A DNA stretch of 64,000 nucleotides from Cyprinodon diabolis (Eukaryota; Chordata; Actinopteri; Cyprinodontiformes; Cyprinodontidae): positions 37,276,380-37,340,379 of the forward strand of contig CM060080.1 in NCBI GenBank assembly GCA_030533445.1, given 5' to 3'. Positions 36,688-50,317 of this stretch are shown here, piece after piece. The notes beneath the pieces were generated by a model that saw nothing but the letters and a program-made list of their open reading frames with translations, did not search any database and had not been told where the DNA came from. The position numbers and the translations under genes were made by a program. Position 1 is the stretch's first letter. Each line of letters starts with the position of its first letter.

Positions 36688-37147
36688 TGCTGCTCTGAAG
36701 GTTGACCCCTAGATAATAGGTTTCACCCAATCCAAATCCTTAAAACATTGTTTTTCACTGGGTATCTTAAAAACTTTGTTTGATAACTGTATATAGTAAA
36801 AACAATATAGGCCCTATACATCCGTTATATAATATATCATGCATAATAAAATAAAGTCAAAAATAAATATGTAGGATTCAGGAAAAGAAAACAATGCATA
36901 ATAAATCACTAATTAAGATAAAAGAATGCATGAAATATTAGATGGACAAAACAAATAGTGAAACCAATAAAAACGGGTCTAACATAAATATAAATATGCA
37001 GTATATTTGATATAAATATTAAAGTACTGGAATGTAATCAACCAAATTAAAAAAGAAACATATTGTTTGCTGCTGATCTTTCTTATTGTCTCTTCTAAAG
37101 TGAAGAAAACATCAAAACAACAGTAGAATCAAATCTATTCTAAGGAA

Positions 37148-38639
<1,492 letters not shown>

Positions 38640-38640
<1 letters not shown>

Positions 38641-39079
38641 TTCACATGAGAGCCTCTCCTTCCGCCAGACTAGATTTTTCTCCCCTCTCTTTTTACAAGG
38701 GTGTGCATCTGTATTTGGGTAACACGCTGCTCTCCTCCAATGACATCAAATGCAAGAAGGGAGAAAAAAATAACTCAGGGGTTAATCACTACGCAGCCAC
38801 TTAACACGCCGATGTATATTTATTTACTTATCTGGTGTTTTTCCCTCCCTGCAAGTGCACTTTTGCATGTCTGAGTACGATAAGGCATAAAACAAACAAT
38901 CCTGTAATCACTGGAGGCCTCTCATGGCCATTAAAAGTCAGTAGTTCAACCGAGGAGTGGTTCTCCAACTCTCAAGTCCGTATAGGCCTCCTTCTTTCAA
39001 GAGGCCCTCGTAAACATCACTACAGTTAATAAAGTGCATTGTGGTCAGGAAGCAAACAGCAGCAAGTCGCAAACTCCAG
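38640..39079 (+). promoter_or_regulatory. nkx2.1: Upstream regulatory region of nkx2.1
   Basis: Repeat-poor sequence adjoining the promoter, with CTCCAATGACATCAAATGC, GGGGTTAATCACTACG, CACTTAACACGCC and GGCCATTAAAAGTC. TTAATCAC resembles a homeodomain core. A CAATGACATCA-like site recalls CCAAT/CRE motifs. Position argues for proximal control of nkx2.1. Confidence 0.4.
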
Positions 39080-39525
39080 CATGCAGAAGCCAGAGCGCCC
39101 GGACACCGCCCCGCAGCAGCGCCGGGGATGAGCGCTTATGATCATGTGCGGCGGCGCTTATGTTATTGTTAGTGGGAGGGGAGCACATGTCTTCTAAGTG
39201 AAATTACGCTAGGAGGGGAGAGCTGTTTTTTTTCCTCTCTTTTTTTTTTTTTGTATTGTTGGCTATGCCCCGCCTCTGATGGTAGCCTTAAACCTGGCAC
39301 CCGGCTAAAACAAACCAAAGCCAGCACCGAGCTCCCCACTCAATCCAATTAAAGGCGCGACTTGAGGCGCTCTTCTACGTGTTCATCTACCAGGATCGAC
39401 GTTGAGACAACAGGAACCAGAGGGGATTTGGCCAAAAAAAAAAAAAAAAAAAAAAGAAGGGGGAGAGAGAAGAGAAGGAGAGATTGCCTTGCCTTCTAAT
39501 TTCTCCCTCTCCAAGCCACAGAACA
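39080..39525 (+). promoter_or_regulatory. nkx2.1: nkx2.1 proximal promoter and 5' UTR
   Basis: GC content rises here. It contains a GC box (CCCCGCCTC at about 39269-39277), the TCCAATTAAAGGCGCGAC motif near 39345-39361, and a 22-base A run at 39434-39455 just before the start codon. No convincing TATA box is seen, in contrast to nkx2.9. The transcription start cannot be fixed. Confidence 0.5.
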
Positions 39526-39892
39526 ATGTCGATGAGCCCTAAGCATACGACTCCTTTTTCTGTTTCCGATATCTTGAGTCCCCTTGAGGAGAGCTATAAG
39601 AAAGTAAGTATGGAGAATAACAACTTGGGGGCACCTCTCGCTTCTTACCGGCAGCCGCAGGTCTCCCAGGCGGCGATGCAGCAGCACCACATGGGCCACA
39701 ACGGGACTGTGTCAGCGGCTTACCATATGACTGCGGCAGGTGTGTCCCAGCTGTCACACACTGCCATGGGGGGGTACTGTAACGGCAACTTGGGTAACAT
39801 GGGCGAGCTCCCGGCGTACCAGGATGGGATGAGGGGCAGCGCAGCGGCCACCGGCTGGTACGGAGCCAACCCCGACCCGCGCTTCTCCACCA
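39526..39892 (+). CDS. nkx2.1: nkx2.1 coding exon 1
   Basis: The 367-base exon starts at ATG (A at -3) and ends TTC TCC ACC A before the donor GTGAGT (from 39893), in phase 1. It encodes the TN motif and the conserved N-terminal activation region. In-frame sequence upstream to 39484 has no ATG and is 5' UTR. Confidence 0.95.
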
Positions 39893-41309
39893 GTGAGTAT
39901 CCAGATCATTGCTCAGTTTTTACGCTTTAAATCAGATTTTATTTTGTGGACACTATAAAATAGAGTTTAAATATATCATATCCTCCAATTAAGATTGTTT
40001 TTTTTATTCTCCTACATTCATTTATATAGCATGTTCCATCAAGTGCAACATCTGGAGCGCATCAAATATTTCCACGCGAGCGCTGAGATAAATGAACATT
40101 TTGTTTTTGGTCGCTGCATATTTTAAAGAAAGAAAAGAAAAATCGCTCCAAACAAATCATAATTTAGCTGATAATTCCAGAAAACTAGATGGACACTACA
40201 AATGTAATGCGCTTCATTATTTGACTGTATAAAGTATAAAATAAAGAAAGAAGCATATTTGCACATTTATATTCCGTGATCTAATAGCCAAAGGGATAAA
40301 GCAGCTGTTTAGATCTAAAATATTAACGACCTGAGTTATTTTAACTCTCCAATTATCTTTTAAAAATCAGATAAAACTTAATAATGGTGTTTGTTTATAG
40401 ATTTAAACACATAATATTAGACTAATTTTTAAACTAGTTAACTTGTAAGCCAAAGTAGAATGCTAGGCTGTGATTTTAGTTGCCATACAAATGAGTCCAT
40501 AGGTATATAGTAAATATTTTTTTTTTGTTTTTGTTGTTGTTTTTTCCCCCCACACCGATCGCATTTTTCCCAAAATGGTATTAATAGAGTTTTGTGTTTA
40601 ATTCAAGTTCAAATCTTTCCCTCCAGTTTCTCGCTTCATGGGCTCCTCGTCAGGCATGAATATGGGCAGCATGGGTAGCCTCGGTTCCCTGGCGGATGTG
40701 GGCAAAGGCATGGGCTCCCTGTCCAGCACCCCGAGGAGAAAAAGACGGGTGCTTTTCTCACAGGCGCAGGTTTACGAGCTCGAGCGCCGCTTCAAGCAGC
40801 AGAAATACCTGTCGGCGCCCGAGAGGGAGCACCTAGCGAGCATGATTCACCTTACCCCGACCCAGGTGAAGATCTGGTTCCAGAACCACCGCTACAAGAT
40901 GAAGAGGCAGGCCAAAGACAAAGTGTCGCAGCAGCAGATGCAGCAGGAGAACGGCTCCTGCCAGCAGCAGCAACAGCAGCAGCAATCTCCTCGGAGGGTG
41001 GCCGTGCCTGTGTTGGTAAAGGACGGCAAGCCGTGTCAAGGCAGCGGTCACACACCCACGTCCTCCACGCAGACACATCACCAGCAGGGAGGCAATGTTA
41101 TGATCATGTCCAACAACGCATCCGGGCTCAGCCAGCATCAGAGCCAGCAGGTGGGAAGCACGGGTCACTCCCCAGATTTGGGGCAACACTCCTCCAGCCC
41201 GCCGTCTCTCCAGAGCCAGGTGGCCGGCCTCTCCCACCTTAACTCCCCCGGAGCGGAGTACGGCTCGGCCTTACAGTGCTCGGCCCTGTTGTATGGCAGG
41301 ACGTGGTGA
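39526..41309 (+). CDS. nkx2.1: NK2-class homeobox protein Nkx2.1 (TTF-1), whole coding span
   Basis: The exons 39526-39892 and 40627-41309 join to 349 residues, against 371 in human NKX2-1. The N-terminus [20 protein letters not shown] carries the TN motif. [19 protein letters not shown] and [10 protein letters not shown] are near-identical to the human protein. The homeodomain (159-218) has [13 protein letters not shown] with Tyr54. A run of eight glutamines is at 235-242, the NK2-specific domain [15 protein letters not shown] at 245-259, and the C-terminus is LLYGRTW. Known roles are thyroid, foregut and ventral forebrain specification in the nucleus. Nkx2.4 is similar but belongs beside nkx2.2 and pax1; linkage here to nkx2.9 and pax9 decides for nkx2.1. 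Confidence 0.96.
40627..41309 (+). CDS. nkx2.1: nkx2.1 coding exon 2 (homeodomain)
   Basis: The exon begins after the acceptor TTTCCCTCCAG. The split codon A+TT gives isoleucine (ISRFMG, as in human). It encodes the homeodomain, the glutamine run, the NK2-specific domain and the LLYGRTW end, and stops at TGA (41307-41309). The intron before it is 734 bases. Confidence 0.96.
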
Positions 41310-41816
41310 CAAGAAGCACCGGCTACGATAAAAAAAAAAATATTCCCTCTAAAGTAAAATAAGACATGTTTGAGCACACATGTACGAATTTGAACAAAAA
41401 AGAAAAACCCCAAGAGAAACCGATGAAGCTTTTTATTCTAAGGAAACTCAAATGGAAGAAACTTTTTTGTCCCTCATAAACTGGATGTGAACGTCCTGGG
41501 ATTTATTTATGTAAATTATATAAAGAGACAAAAGAAGATTGTTGCCGTAGACTAATAGCCAGGGGACACCTGTCTCTGAGCAGGACGCATAAGCACGTCT
41601 GGACTGCAGAGAAACACATGCAATCTGCTTCTTTCTAATAGAATTTAATGTAAGCCGTAGTTCTAGCTTGTATATTTCTGTAAAATGTTTGAATCATAGC
41701 TCTTTGTTGTACAAACCTTTTGATGCTATTGCTAGTTTGTTGTGGTTTCATTGGTATTTGTACGTTTTATTTCTTTGTAACTTATATAGATATTTGACCT
41801 ACAAAACCGTCTTAAT

Positions 41817-41822
41817 AATAAA
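41817..41822 (+). terminator. nkx2.1: nkx2.1 poly(A) signal
   Basis: AATAAA lies 508 bases downstream of the stop codon, in AT-rich 3' UTR. It is the first well-placed canonical signal. Confidence 0.6.
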
Positions 41823-42059
41823 TTATGGTAACGAGACAGCTAAACTGTTCTCTTGTGAAATATGTTCGCACCTGCGCTGTGGCATTATGTGAAAATAATA
41901 TTGAAGAAAACATCAGATTATTATTATTATTATTGTATGATGCAGAATTTAATTTTTCGTTAATTTCCAAACAAAGCTGATCAAATAAGGATTTTATTCA
42001 GTGTGAAAATTACAAAATCAATATTAGATATCAGCACTCCTTTTTGTAGAATTGATTCT

Positions 42060-42375
42060 TTTTTTTAATTTTTCAATTAATCACAGGGTTGCGCCCGCAT
42101 GGCCCGCAGAGTAAACGACTTTGTAGCCTTTATGTGTTGCTTTTTTCCCCCCTTTCTTCACTTCTTTTTCCGAATGTGTACTCACTGAGTCAGAGAGGCG
42201 AGGTCTCTCGGAGCTTCACATCAAACACAAGCGCTGCTCAAAGGGCAGCTTATCGATGAAATCCCTGACCAAACAGCGCGCGGAATTCTTCTCGAATGAG
42301 GGCGCGAGCCCTTATCAGCTGCTTCATCAATAATCAATCAGAGGATCTGAAAGGAAATGCGATTGGTGCGACTTC
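42060..42375. promoter_or_regulatory. Candidate conserved element 3' of nkx2.1
   Basis: GC-balanced block with ACTCACTGAGTCAGAGAGG, GGGCAGCTTATCGATGAAAT and CAATAATCAATCAGAGG, just beyond the nkx2.1 3' UTR. Inferred from composition and position. Confidence 0.35.
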
Positions 42376-42937
42376 ATGTTACTCGTTTTGTTTAACTTTC
42401 GTTCTGTGACTATTGTTGTATTTTAATCACAATTTAGACTATAAATTATATCGTCACAATAACAGGCCTGAATAATTCTTGATTTTCTTTCGTTAAATAA
42501 AAGTTAAGCCACGCCCTTTAACCAACTTGTGTTTAAATGATAGATGCAATTGTAATTAGTTACTTTGCCATATGGTTATAATAAGCTGTTTTTGATTTAG
42601 TGAATTCATGTTTCCTTCAGCATAGTTGAAATCGCCTTTTATTTTGTTTGTTTGTTTTTCATTATGTTATTTGGGTATCCGTTCAGCACAGGACAGCCAA
42701 AGTGTGCTGTAATATGGTCTATATGATATGAACCGACTTCTCTATGTCTATGCTACCGATTTATCCACACTATGCTGTTTATGTTCAGAAGCGGCTCAAG
42801 GCAAACGTGAGTTCAGCTGATTTTAACCCCCCCACCCCCCCCAGGTAGGAAGAGGTCCATCTGAGAGCGCAAGCTTTAAAATGAGGGTAGATCTCCAAAA
42901 TTCCAACTTGCACTTAAAATATTAAAAAATGTACATG

Positions 42938-42960
42938 TATTATTATTGTTATTATTATTG

Positions 42961-43047
<87 letters not shown>
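42938..43047. repeat. (ATT/AAT) trinucleotide microsatellite
   Basis: TTATTATTGTTATTATTATT followed by a long AATAAT array, with the strand sense switching at about 42960, so it can fold on itself. Confidence 0.95.
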
Positions 43048-43378
43048 TCGGTAATACTAATTCGGATAAGCGTGTTGAAACTGGGCACGGGAAGAATTTC
43101 TGCTGCTTTTGTCTGTGCTGCAGTCAGACTCTACTCTGGAAACTGCAAAATAAATCACTGACAATTCCTCCTTTCTGACTTTTTCTGCGTCGGCACTGGG
43201 ATACTGTAGACAGCTGTAAAACCAAACGACTAAGCCAAAGAAATAATCTTGGTTCACATTTTTTGTTTTGTTTATCTATATTCAATCAATAGGCTACTTA
43301 ATTAATTAACTTGAAACTCGAACCTTTATCTCATTCTAACTCTTGTCATACCAACAAGCTCTATGCTCATACATACCT

Positions 43379-43384
43379 GTTATA

Positions 43385-43430
<46 letters not shown>
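43379..43430. repeat. (TA)n followed by T30
   Basis: Alternating TA to 43400, then about 30 T. Simple repeat prone to assembly and length error. Confidence 0.95.
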
Positions 43431-43689
43431 CAAGTACAAATCTGCAGATGTGTCCATAAAGTTCATGTCTGTAAAATAAGATAACTTCATTGGAGAGGAA
43501 TGGAGGAATTTTTTTACTTATTTTTTACTTTACTGATACGCTTTCTCAAAATCTGAATTTAACTGTTAATTGTTAATGGTTTATCGGTTTTTGCGCTTAG
43601 TTTAATTGACATTGACCTAATTTTTTTAATCTTTTATTTATGCAATGCACGTCGCAATATTTTAGAATACTTTTTTATGCTCTTTTACG

Positions 43690-44240
43690 TACAGCTGTCA
43701 AAAGCTGAACGTCCCTTCCACAGTTATTATCAAAGAGTTGAGTTAACTCAGCATACGACTGCATTTAGGCATGTCCTCTGACACTTTTACTCCAGAAGCA
43801 AGCTGAGCTGAGGCCTCCCGGGATAAATAAAAAGCGCTTCCAGAGGACTTTGAGTTAAATTCTCAAACCCAGCATCAGAAACTGTCTTCTATTAGGTATT
43901 TTTCAGAGCTGGTTTTGTTCACGGAGAGAAGTGAGAACTTTGGGATTACATTAACATGTCTTTGGCACCGTGTGTGGTCTTTGTGCACAGCTTGTAGCTG
44001 TCGAGAATGACTTGTTGGAAGCGTGTGCGCTCTCATCGCTCTCCTTTGTGGAAAGCCCATGGTGCAGCTCCCCGAGTCCTCCTGGCTTTATGGTGGGCTG
44101 CCTCAATGAACCCCAAGCAATTAGTCTTTAATCTCAAGGTAATCATATTTGAGTTAGTGACTAGCTGGTGAATTTTATTCGCCTCTTTAACACTGGATTC
44201 CCTCTGTGACAGGATGAAGAGAAGTTTGAACGGTTATTAA
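43690..44240. promoter_or_regulatory. Candidate conserved element 2.4 kb 3' of nkx2.1
   Basis: Long repeat-free block of balanced composition with AAGCAATTAGTCTTTAATCT, TTATTAATTG and GGGATAAATAAAAAGCG. One of the most enhancer-like stretches in the window by eye. Confidence 0.4.
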
Positions 44241-44889
44241 TTGTGTGTGCGTCTTAAAACTAAAAGAGGAAAATTAACAAGAAGCTGCTTAAAAATATAC
44301 AAATAAGTGCAGCACGTTTTAAAATGAAGAATACTAGATTTTGTAAATGGTGCTATTGTTGTGATTATCATTATTTTAAACGTATTCAAATGTGAAATTA
44401 ACGTGATGCATAAATATGTTAAGTGGAAAATAGACGAAAGATCCTAACACTCTTACCAAATTACAGGGACTAATTTTAGATCGAAATGTATCCACGATTT
44501 TCCTGCGAACTAAAATAAACGGATGCTAAAACACTAGAGATTTCTCTTAATGGAAATGAATGTAAGAACAAATGTAGAAAAGTTTGCTATAACAAAAAAT
44601 ATATGGGTAATCGTATGTGACTTTAATGTGTGAAACATGTAAATATGAAACACATCCTTTGTCGTTATTTTACACCTAATGTGTCACAGTAAGTCGGGTT
44701 CTATTGTAAAAGCAGGAATACCAGCTAGGAGCTGTCCGTGGTTCTGAAAAACAGAAAACTGGAGAAAAAGGGGGACAAAGCAAGGAATGCTCTCTCTCTC
44801 TTCAACTTTTTTTTTTTTTTTAAATACGTTCAAGCAATCATTTGACGTTATCAAAAAAGACGTACCGTCTTAAAAAAAAAATCTCACTT

Positions 44890-45190
44890 TCTGCCTCCTT
44901 TCAAAGTTCCGAGGCATTTTGTTGCTGCAGGCCCGAGCATTCACGTGCATTTCAAATGGGACAATTACACGGCAAACTGCAATCACCCCCCTTTGGTAAA
45001 TGTTATTGTGAGCTAGATGCAAAAAAAATCTTTAATTGTCCTGCGTTTATCTGCTTCTTCAAACCATTGTGCAAAGAGCGCAAACGAGGGTCATTTGCGA
45101 ACTGAAATACTTTGCATGCAAAGCGGAGCATAAGATGCTGTAATACTTGACCTTTCAGCATAATTGTTGCAGGCATGAAATGCAGTATTC
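44890..45190. promoter_or_regulatory. Candidate conserved element with palindromic POU-like site
   Basis: Balanced, repeat-free, with GGGACAATTACACGGC, TTTAATTGTCC and the palindrome CTTTGCATGCAAAG (45110-45123), which presents two overlapping ATGCAAAG octamer-like sites. Confidence 0.4.
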
Positions 45191-45199
45191 AGGGCTCAC

Positions 45200-46180
45200 T
45201 GAGTGGAGTCTTTTCTCTCTCCCCTCCCCGTGATGAACATAGACAATTTTTACATCTTAGGTGTACATTCGGCTTTGTTTCTTTTGAAGACTTTTTTCCT
45301 GGTTCTGCCTGCAATTTAACTTCATTTTGATAATACTGGCCGACAGGGGGGGGGGGGGAAGAAGAAAATAAGAAAGAAGAGAAAACCACAGTTTTGACAA
45401 TCAGAAGGTTTTTTCTCCAACTGAAACCCTAAATGGACTTATGTTCAGTCTTAAAAGACATAAAGTTTGGTTTGATTAAAAAAAAAATGATTTCTACATA
45501 GCAAGCTTTCAAAAATATGATTCTTCTCTAACAACTGAACTTTTATTTTGATGCAGGCATCTTAAAAGAAAGTGATAAGCAAAATAAAGATATGTCTCAT
45601 AGGGCTGCCTTACTTATTTGTTTGTTACTTAAGAAATATCTTTTATGATCAAAGCTAAAAAAAGGGAAAAAAGGAAGCTTCAGGAATATCATAAATACAT
45701 AATTAAATTTCTCTTGTTAAGTTAAACCATACCACGCTTTTCATGTTTTTGGTCAGTTGTGTTTTGACTTCTCTGACTAGGGTCAAACATGTTGTTTTTC
45801 TTTCCAACAAGCTCTTTTAGTAGTTTGGTTTTGGCAACTCTAAAAAATGTACTTTGTTGTTCATAAGGCACTTTTCTGACAAATTTCTTGGTAGGATTAA
45901 GAAGATCCTTTTGAGAACAAACTTGAATCCCACTGGCTGATGTGTTGCGATGTTACTTAGATATTTCCATAATGTTCTTTTGCTATGGTCAATCTATTTT
46001 GACAATTGTAGTTATGAAACAAATATCTCACTTGTTATTCTATAATTTAGTTAACCTTCGTTATTCTGGTATATCTTTTTTTTCCTAATTTATTGTTAGA
46101 CATTAGGAACAAACTATTATTCATCCTTTAATAAATTGATTAAGGCAGAAGTTACATCAGATTCAGTTTAATAAACAATA
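45200..46180. other. AT-rich intergenic stretch
   Basis: No gene or known repeat seen, apart from a G run at 45347-45358. Confidence 0.4.
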
Positions 46181-46194
46181 TTTGCCCTAGAAAG

Positions 46195-46586
46195 TAGGGG
46201 TGTGCATTGCTATTGCCCTCACAATTCGATTCGATTACGATTCACCAGGTAACGACTCGATTCAATTCGATTCTACGATGCATTGCGATGCATCAAAAAC
46301 ACATTGACTTCTTAAAATCCGAAATCTGCCCAGATATCCGCTTTCCAAGCTTTTGGTGTGTTTTTAATTAGGCCTACCCGTCTATCACGGTCATCTCCCT
46401 CTGCCTCAGCCATCTTGATTGTTGTTGGTATGCCCCCGGAAGTAATTGAAACTTTACAACTTGTCCATTTGAGGCCAGAAAATAAACAGTGAAATAATCG
46501 ATTATGGCACGTTGCCGCATCGATGCTGAATCGTGCATGCCCCGCATTGCAATGCATCGCTGAATCGATTATTGTTGACACCAATA
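46195..46586. mobile_element. hAT-type MITE with 8-base target duplication
   Basis: The ends TAGGGGTGTGCATTGC and (inverted) TATTGGTGTCAACAATAATC are flanked by CTAGAAAG at 46187-46194 and 46587-46594, a perfect 8-base duplication. The interior is self-complementary around CGATTCGATT and TGCATTGCGATGCAT motifs. 392 bases, no transposase. Confidence 0.85.
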
Positions 46587-47329
46587 CTAGAAAGGTCTAC
46601 TTAGTAAATTAATTTAAACTAGTAAAAGTCCCAGAAAGATCTAAGTTGCTTGCTTCATTTAAAGAATTACTAATCATATGAATAAAGCAAAAGTTGTAAT
46701 TGCAAATAGTCGTTAACTGATGAACCACACCAGCATTTAGTTATTAGAGATAAAATAAAAAGATGAAAATATAGAACAAACAAATCTAGGTTGTTTCATT
46801 AGTTATTCAACTACATGTAACATATGAAAACAATATATCTTTAAATTCATTAACAAAATAGAAGAGTGTCATCATCATGATCATGACTATTCTGTGAGAA
46901 TAAACAAACCAATGCATAAAAAACAGCATAGACCAACACATGTAGTATATGTAGGCGATTAGTTTATGGCCGTATTTACATCAAATAAACTATATGCTCA
47001 AAAAGGCTACCTAATGTTGTTGATCCCTTTATGGCCTGTTTGTACATTACACACATATTTAGGTGTACTTAGCTATAGTTGTCCAAAATGTATTCATGTA
47101 AAAAAAACATGTAAAAAAAAAATAGGTTGTGAAATGCTCAAATTAAGAAATTTCGGAATATCATTCCTAACCCTATTTATTATTCACAAAAATCTAGGTA
47201 TAGAGTATAGATTATAGGTATTAAGAAACCAGAATTAGCTTTTACATGAACAATAATCCCAAACTTTATCTATGCCTAGTTAAATCATCTCTATGTTAAA
47301 TGTATCTAATAACATTGTTTACACAAAGT

Positions 47330-48310
47330 AAATAAGGTTTTCCTTAAAGTAGTAAACAATTTCAATAGTCATGCATCATGTTTTCCATAACACGTTGCAT
47401 TTGAGCATGATGCTTCTTATAGATTTGGAAGTCTAAAATGTCCAGATTTTGCTTTAGATGGGTCAAACTTAATATTATGGCTCGATGATATTTCAAATGC
47501 TTGAAGTCGCTGACAGGAATGGATGGCTACAAAAAACAGACAGAAATCCTATCATGGCAACAACCTGTTGGAAAATCTGTGTAGCTCTAATGGTGCCTTT
47601 ACTGATATCCAAGTTGGCCAGGTCGTGTGCACTAATGCAATTCACAAATGTTAGCTTTTGAACCAGCTTTTTGAACTTGCTCAATGGCCTTTCTCCATTC
47701 CGGCTCTTGGGACAGAGCATCTATTTTTGAAGAATATCAGTTTCCATTTTTATATATATGGTTGGGATATTTTATACACTCTCTTTAACAAGCTTAGGTC
47801 TTGAAATGTTTTTGTTCAAAATTTTATTGACAAATTTTTTTTGTTGGCTTTGTAATAACATGATATGTATCAACTTTGCTCACGGATCAGGATCTTTTCC
47901 AAGAGTCTCTCTCTTTTCCTAAAAACTGATTCCAACAACTAAATCAGCACTGCAGTTTTGCCTGACTACATTAAGGCTGTCTATATTGGGCAATGACAGA
48001 CATATCTGTGTGTCCTTTGAGCATCTTTTGTACCAGCTTTAAACATAAACTGGAAAAGCTTACACTAAGATTGGTTCCAGGGCTCCTTTGGACATCAATT
48101 TGAAAGGAATTTACCAATTCTCCACATGATAAAGTTCTGGACTTTGATCTGAGCCCTTCGATTGATGCTCAGATTTTATGCTTAGTGCCATTGCCCAACA
48201 AGAAGTTAAAACTCTCTTCCAAGCTTCAGATGGTTTACAGCTTGTGACAGGATATCCGTTAGCTTAAAGCATTCTCTGCTCAATCCAGACCAGCTTCTCT
48301 TTTCCTGCCA
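47330..48310 (-). pseudogene. Possible old pseudogene of unknown origin
   Basis: Several short open segments on the minus strand look protein-like in different frames: WRKAIEQVQKAGSKANICEL near 47695, SDFKHLKYHRAI followed by HLKQNLDILDFQIYKKHHAQ near 47490-47370, and GYPVTSCKPSEAWKRVL near 48240. They need frame changes and have stops between them. I recognise no family. It may be chance or a dead transposon gene. Confidence 0.25.
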
Positions 48311-49221
48311 CAAAAAATACAAATATAGCCATCATTTTTCATCATTGGGATTGTTTAAACAGGTATTTACAAAAATTACAAAATTAGCTTTTCCACCAAA
48401 ACCTTGAACAGTGTTTTGCACACAATTCAACAAGTTTGGTTTTGGCCTCATCCAACTAGTGCACCATGTTGCTGTTTCTGCTACACGACTTTTGCAAAAC
48501 AGCTAAATAAATTTACTATCTTTTTTTTTTTTTTTTTTTACATTGTCATCTGTGATGGTTTTAATATGAGCCAATGAGTGGCAGAGGCAACACTAGGAAG
48601 AGGCACAGGGGTCTCTAGATGATTCATCTATAATATTATAAATGTCTCTAAACTGTATAATGAGCAGGTTTTCAATTGGTTTATTCATGCAAAGTCAATA
48701 GGAACTTGGCATCAACTTCTTTCTGCAGGTAATAGAAAAAACAGATCAATATATTGTGAGCATTATGCGATGTATTTTATCAAACTCCAGAATCCCAGAT
48801 AATCTTTTGCATTTTAATTTAAATCTAGGGGGGCAATCAGGTGGGAGCTGCCACTGGTCCAAAGTTCCCATGGACCTCTTGACTCTTTCTGATTAATGCC
48901 CAGGTTTTGAATAAAAGTTATGTTCATTTTGAATAGTAGATTAAGCCATATATGCAATTTGAATTTTCATTCAATATATCCGTTAGGGGTTAAGAGCTTA
49001 GGGTATTCTTTTACAAAGGTCCAAAAATCTTTATTGATCTAACACCATCATTTATAATAAAATAGATATATTTTGGTTGTAGCATGGTGCAAAAAAGTAG
49101 TGGAATTTTTTATAGGCTTTATTATCTATAGTTGATTGATAGGCCCCCTACTTCTAAACTTTCCACCTTAAAACCTTCAACTTTAGTTAATTGGAAGGTC
49201 CTTGTATGGATATTACCTCCA

Positions 49222-49242
49222 AAATGTGTGTGTGTGTGTGTG
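49222..49242. repeat. Short GT microsatellite
   Basis: Ten TG units, uninterrupted. Confidence 0.9.
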
Positions 49243-49249
49243 TGGTCAT

Positions 49250-49520
49250 TATTCCTGCTCCTCTCTTTCTCCATGCCTGCAGTGCTCCTGTTAAACATGC
49301 CAATTAAATGAACTCAGACTAAAGCAGGGTTGTCCTGTCTGTGTACAGTACCAGCAGGAGTCCTTTAGAAGGCAGTGAGCCTTGACTAACCCGGTTAACA
49401 CCAGACCCTCCACACAGACGCAGGGGCCGCTGCTCACTCTATTGGCCTGCGGGAGTAACTGCTCCATTTAATGATAGGTTGAATAGTCCAAGGTTATTCT
49501 GTTCAAACAGTCAGGTCTAA
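49250..49520. promoter_or_regulatory. Candidate conserved element in the nkx2.1 3' desert
   Basis: GC-balanced, repeat-free block with CATGCCAATTAAATGAACTC, CCGGTTAACACC and CTCCATTTAATGATAGG. Inferred by composition only. Confidence 0.35.
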
Positions 49521-50124
49521 AGTTCATTTGAATTGATTCTTATGCCAAAGAGAACACTTATGATTTCTAGAATAAATCTTTGACAGAATTGATCTGGAAA
49601 AAAAGGGCTTCTGACGACTATGTTGTGTTCAGCTTTTGAGGCACTTCTATTCTATCTTGACTTGTGTTATTTTATCAACTTTCAGCACACTGCAAAACTG
49701 TCTGAAATTACTTTCTAATCAGTCTATAACAGATACCGGTATTATAGATGTATCATCTGAAGTTACCTTATTGGAAAATTACCCATTTTCAAGAGCATTT
49801 TTAAAATGGGAAAACTCAATTTCTTATTAAGTGACATGGCTGCCTGCCTTGGGAAGCACAGTTTAGGGGGTGGCAGGAGAACTAAAAAACAAAAGCACCT
49901 GTTGGATATGTCCTGTACTGGGTTTTTATTGCTATTTTTATATTTTTCTCAATGAGTGGGGATGTGGATAGCATGCAAACTGTGTCAAAATACAGCAGTA
50001 TTGGTAATGATAGTAAGATTTGAGAGCTGATCCACAACTTTTAATTCAGAGCTATATGAAAGGACTTTTCTGCATTATTGTTTTTAATAATGTGGATTGC
50101 CTTTGATCAACTCTAATACAAAAA

Positions 50125-50312
<188 letters not shown>

Positions 50313-50317
50313 ATCTA

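Noticed and set aside
39484..39525. Longer nkx2.1 N-terminus
   Set aside because: No ATG upstream in frame, and the [11 protein letters not shown] start matches other vertebrates.
40833..41237. 134-codon frame opposite the nkx2.1 homeodomain exon
   Set aside because: Leucine runs are the reverse complement of glutamine codons; shadow frame.
39526..41309. nkx2.4 instead of nkx2.1
   Set aside because: The proteins are similar, but the pax9/nkx2.9 neighbourhood and the N-terminal match to NKX2-1 favour nkx2.1.
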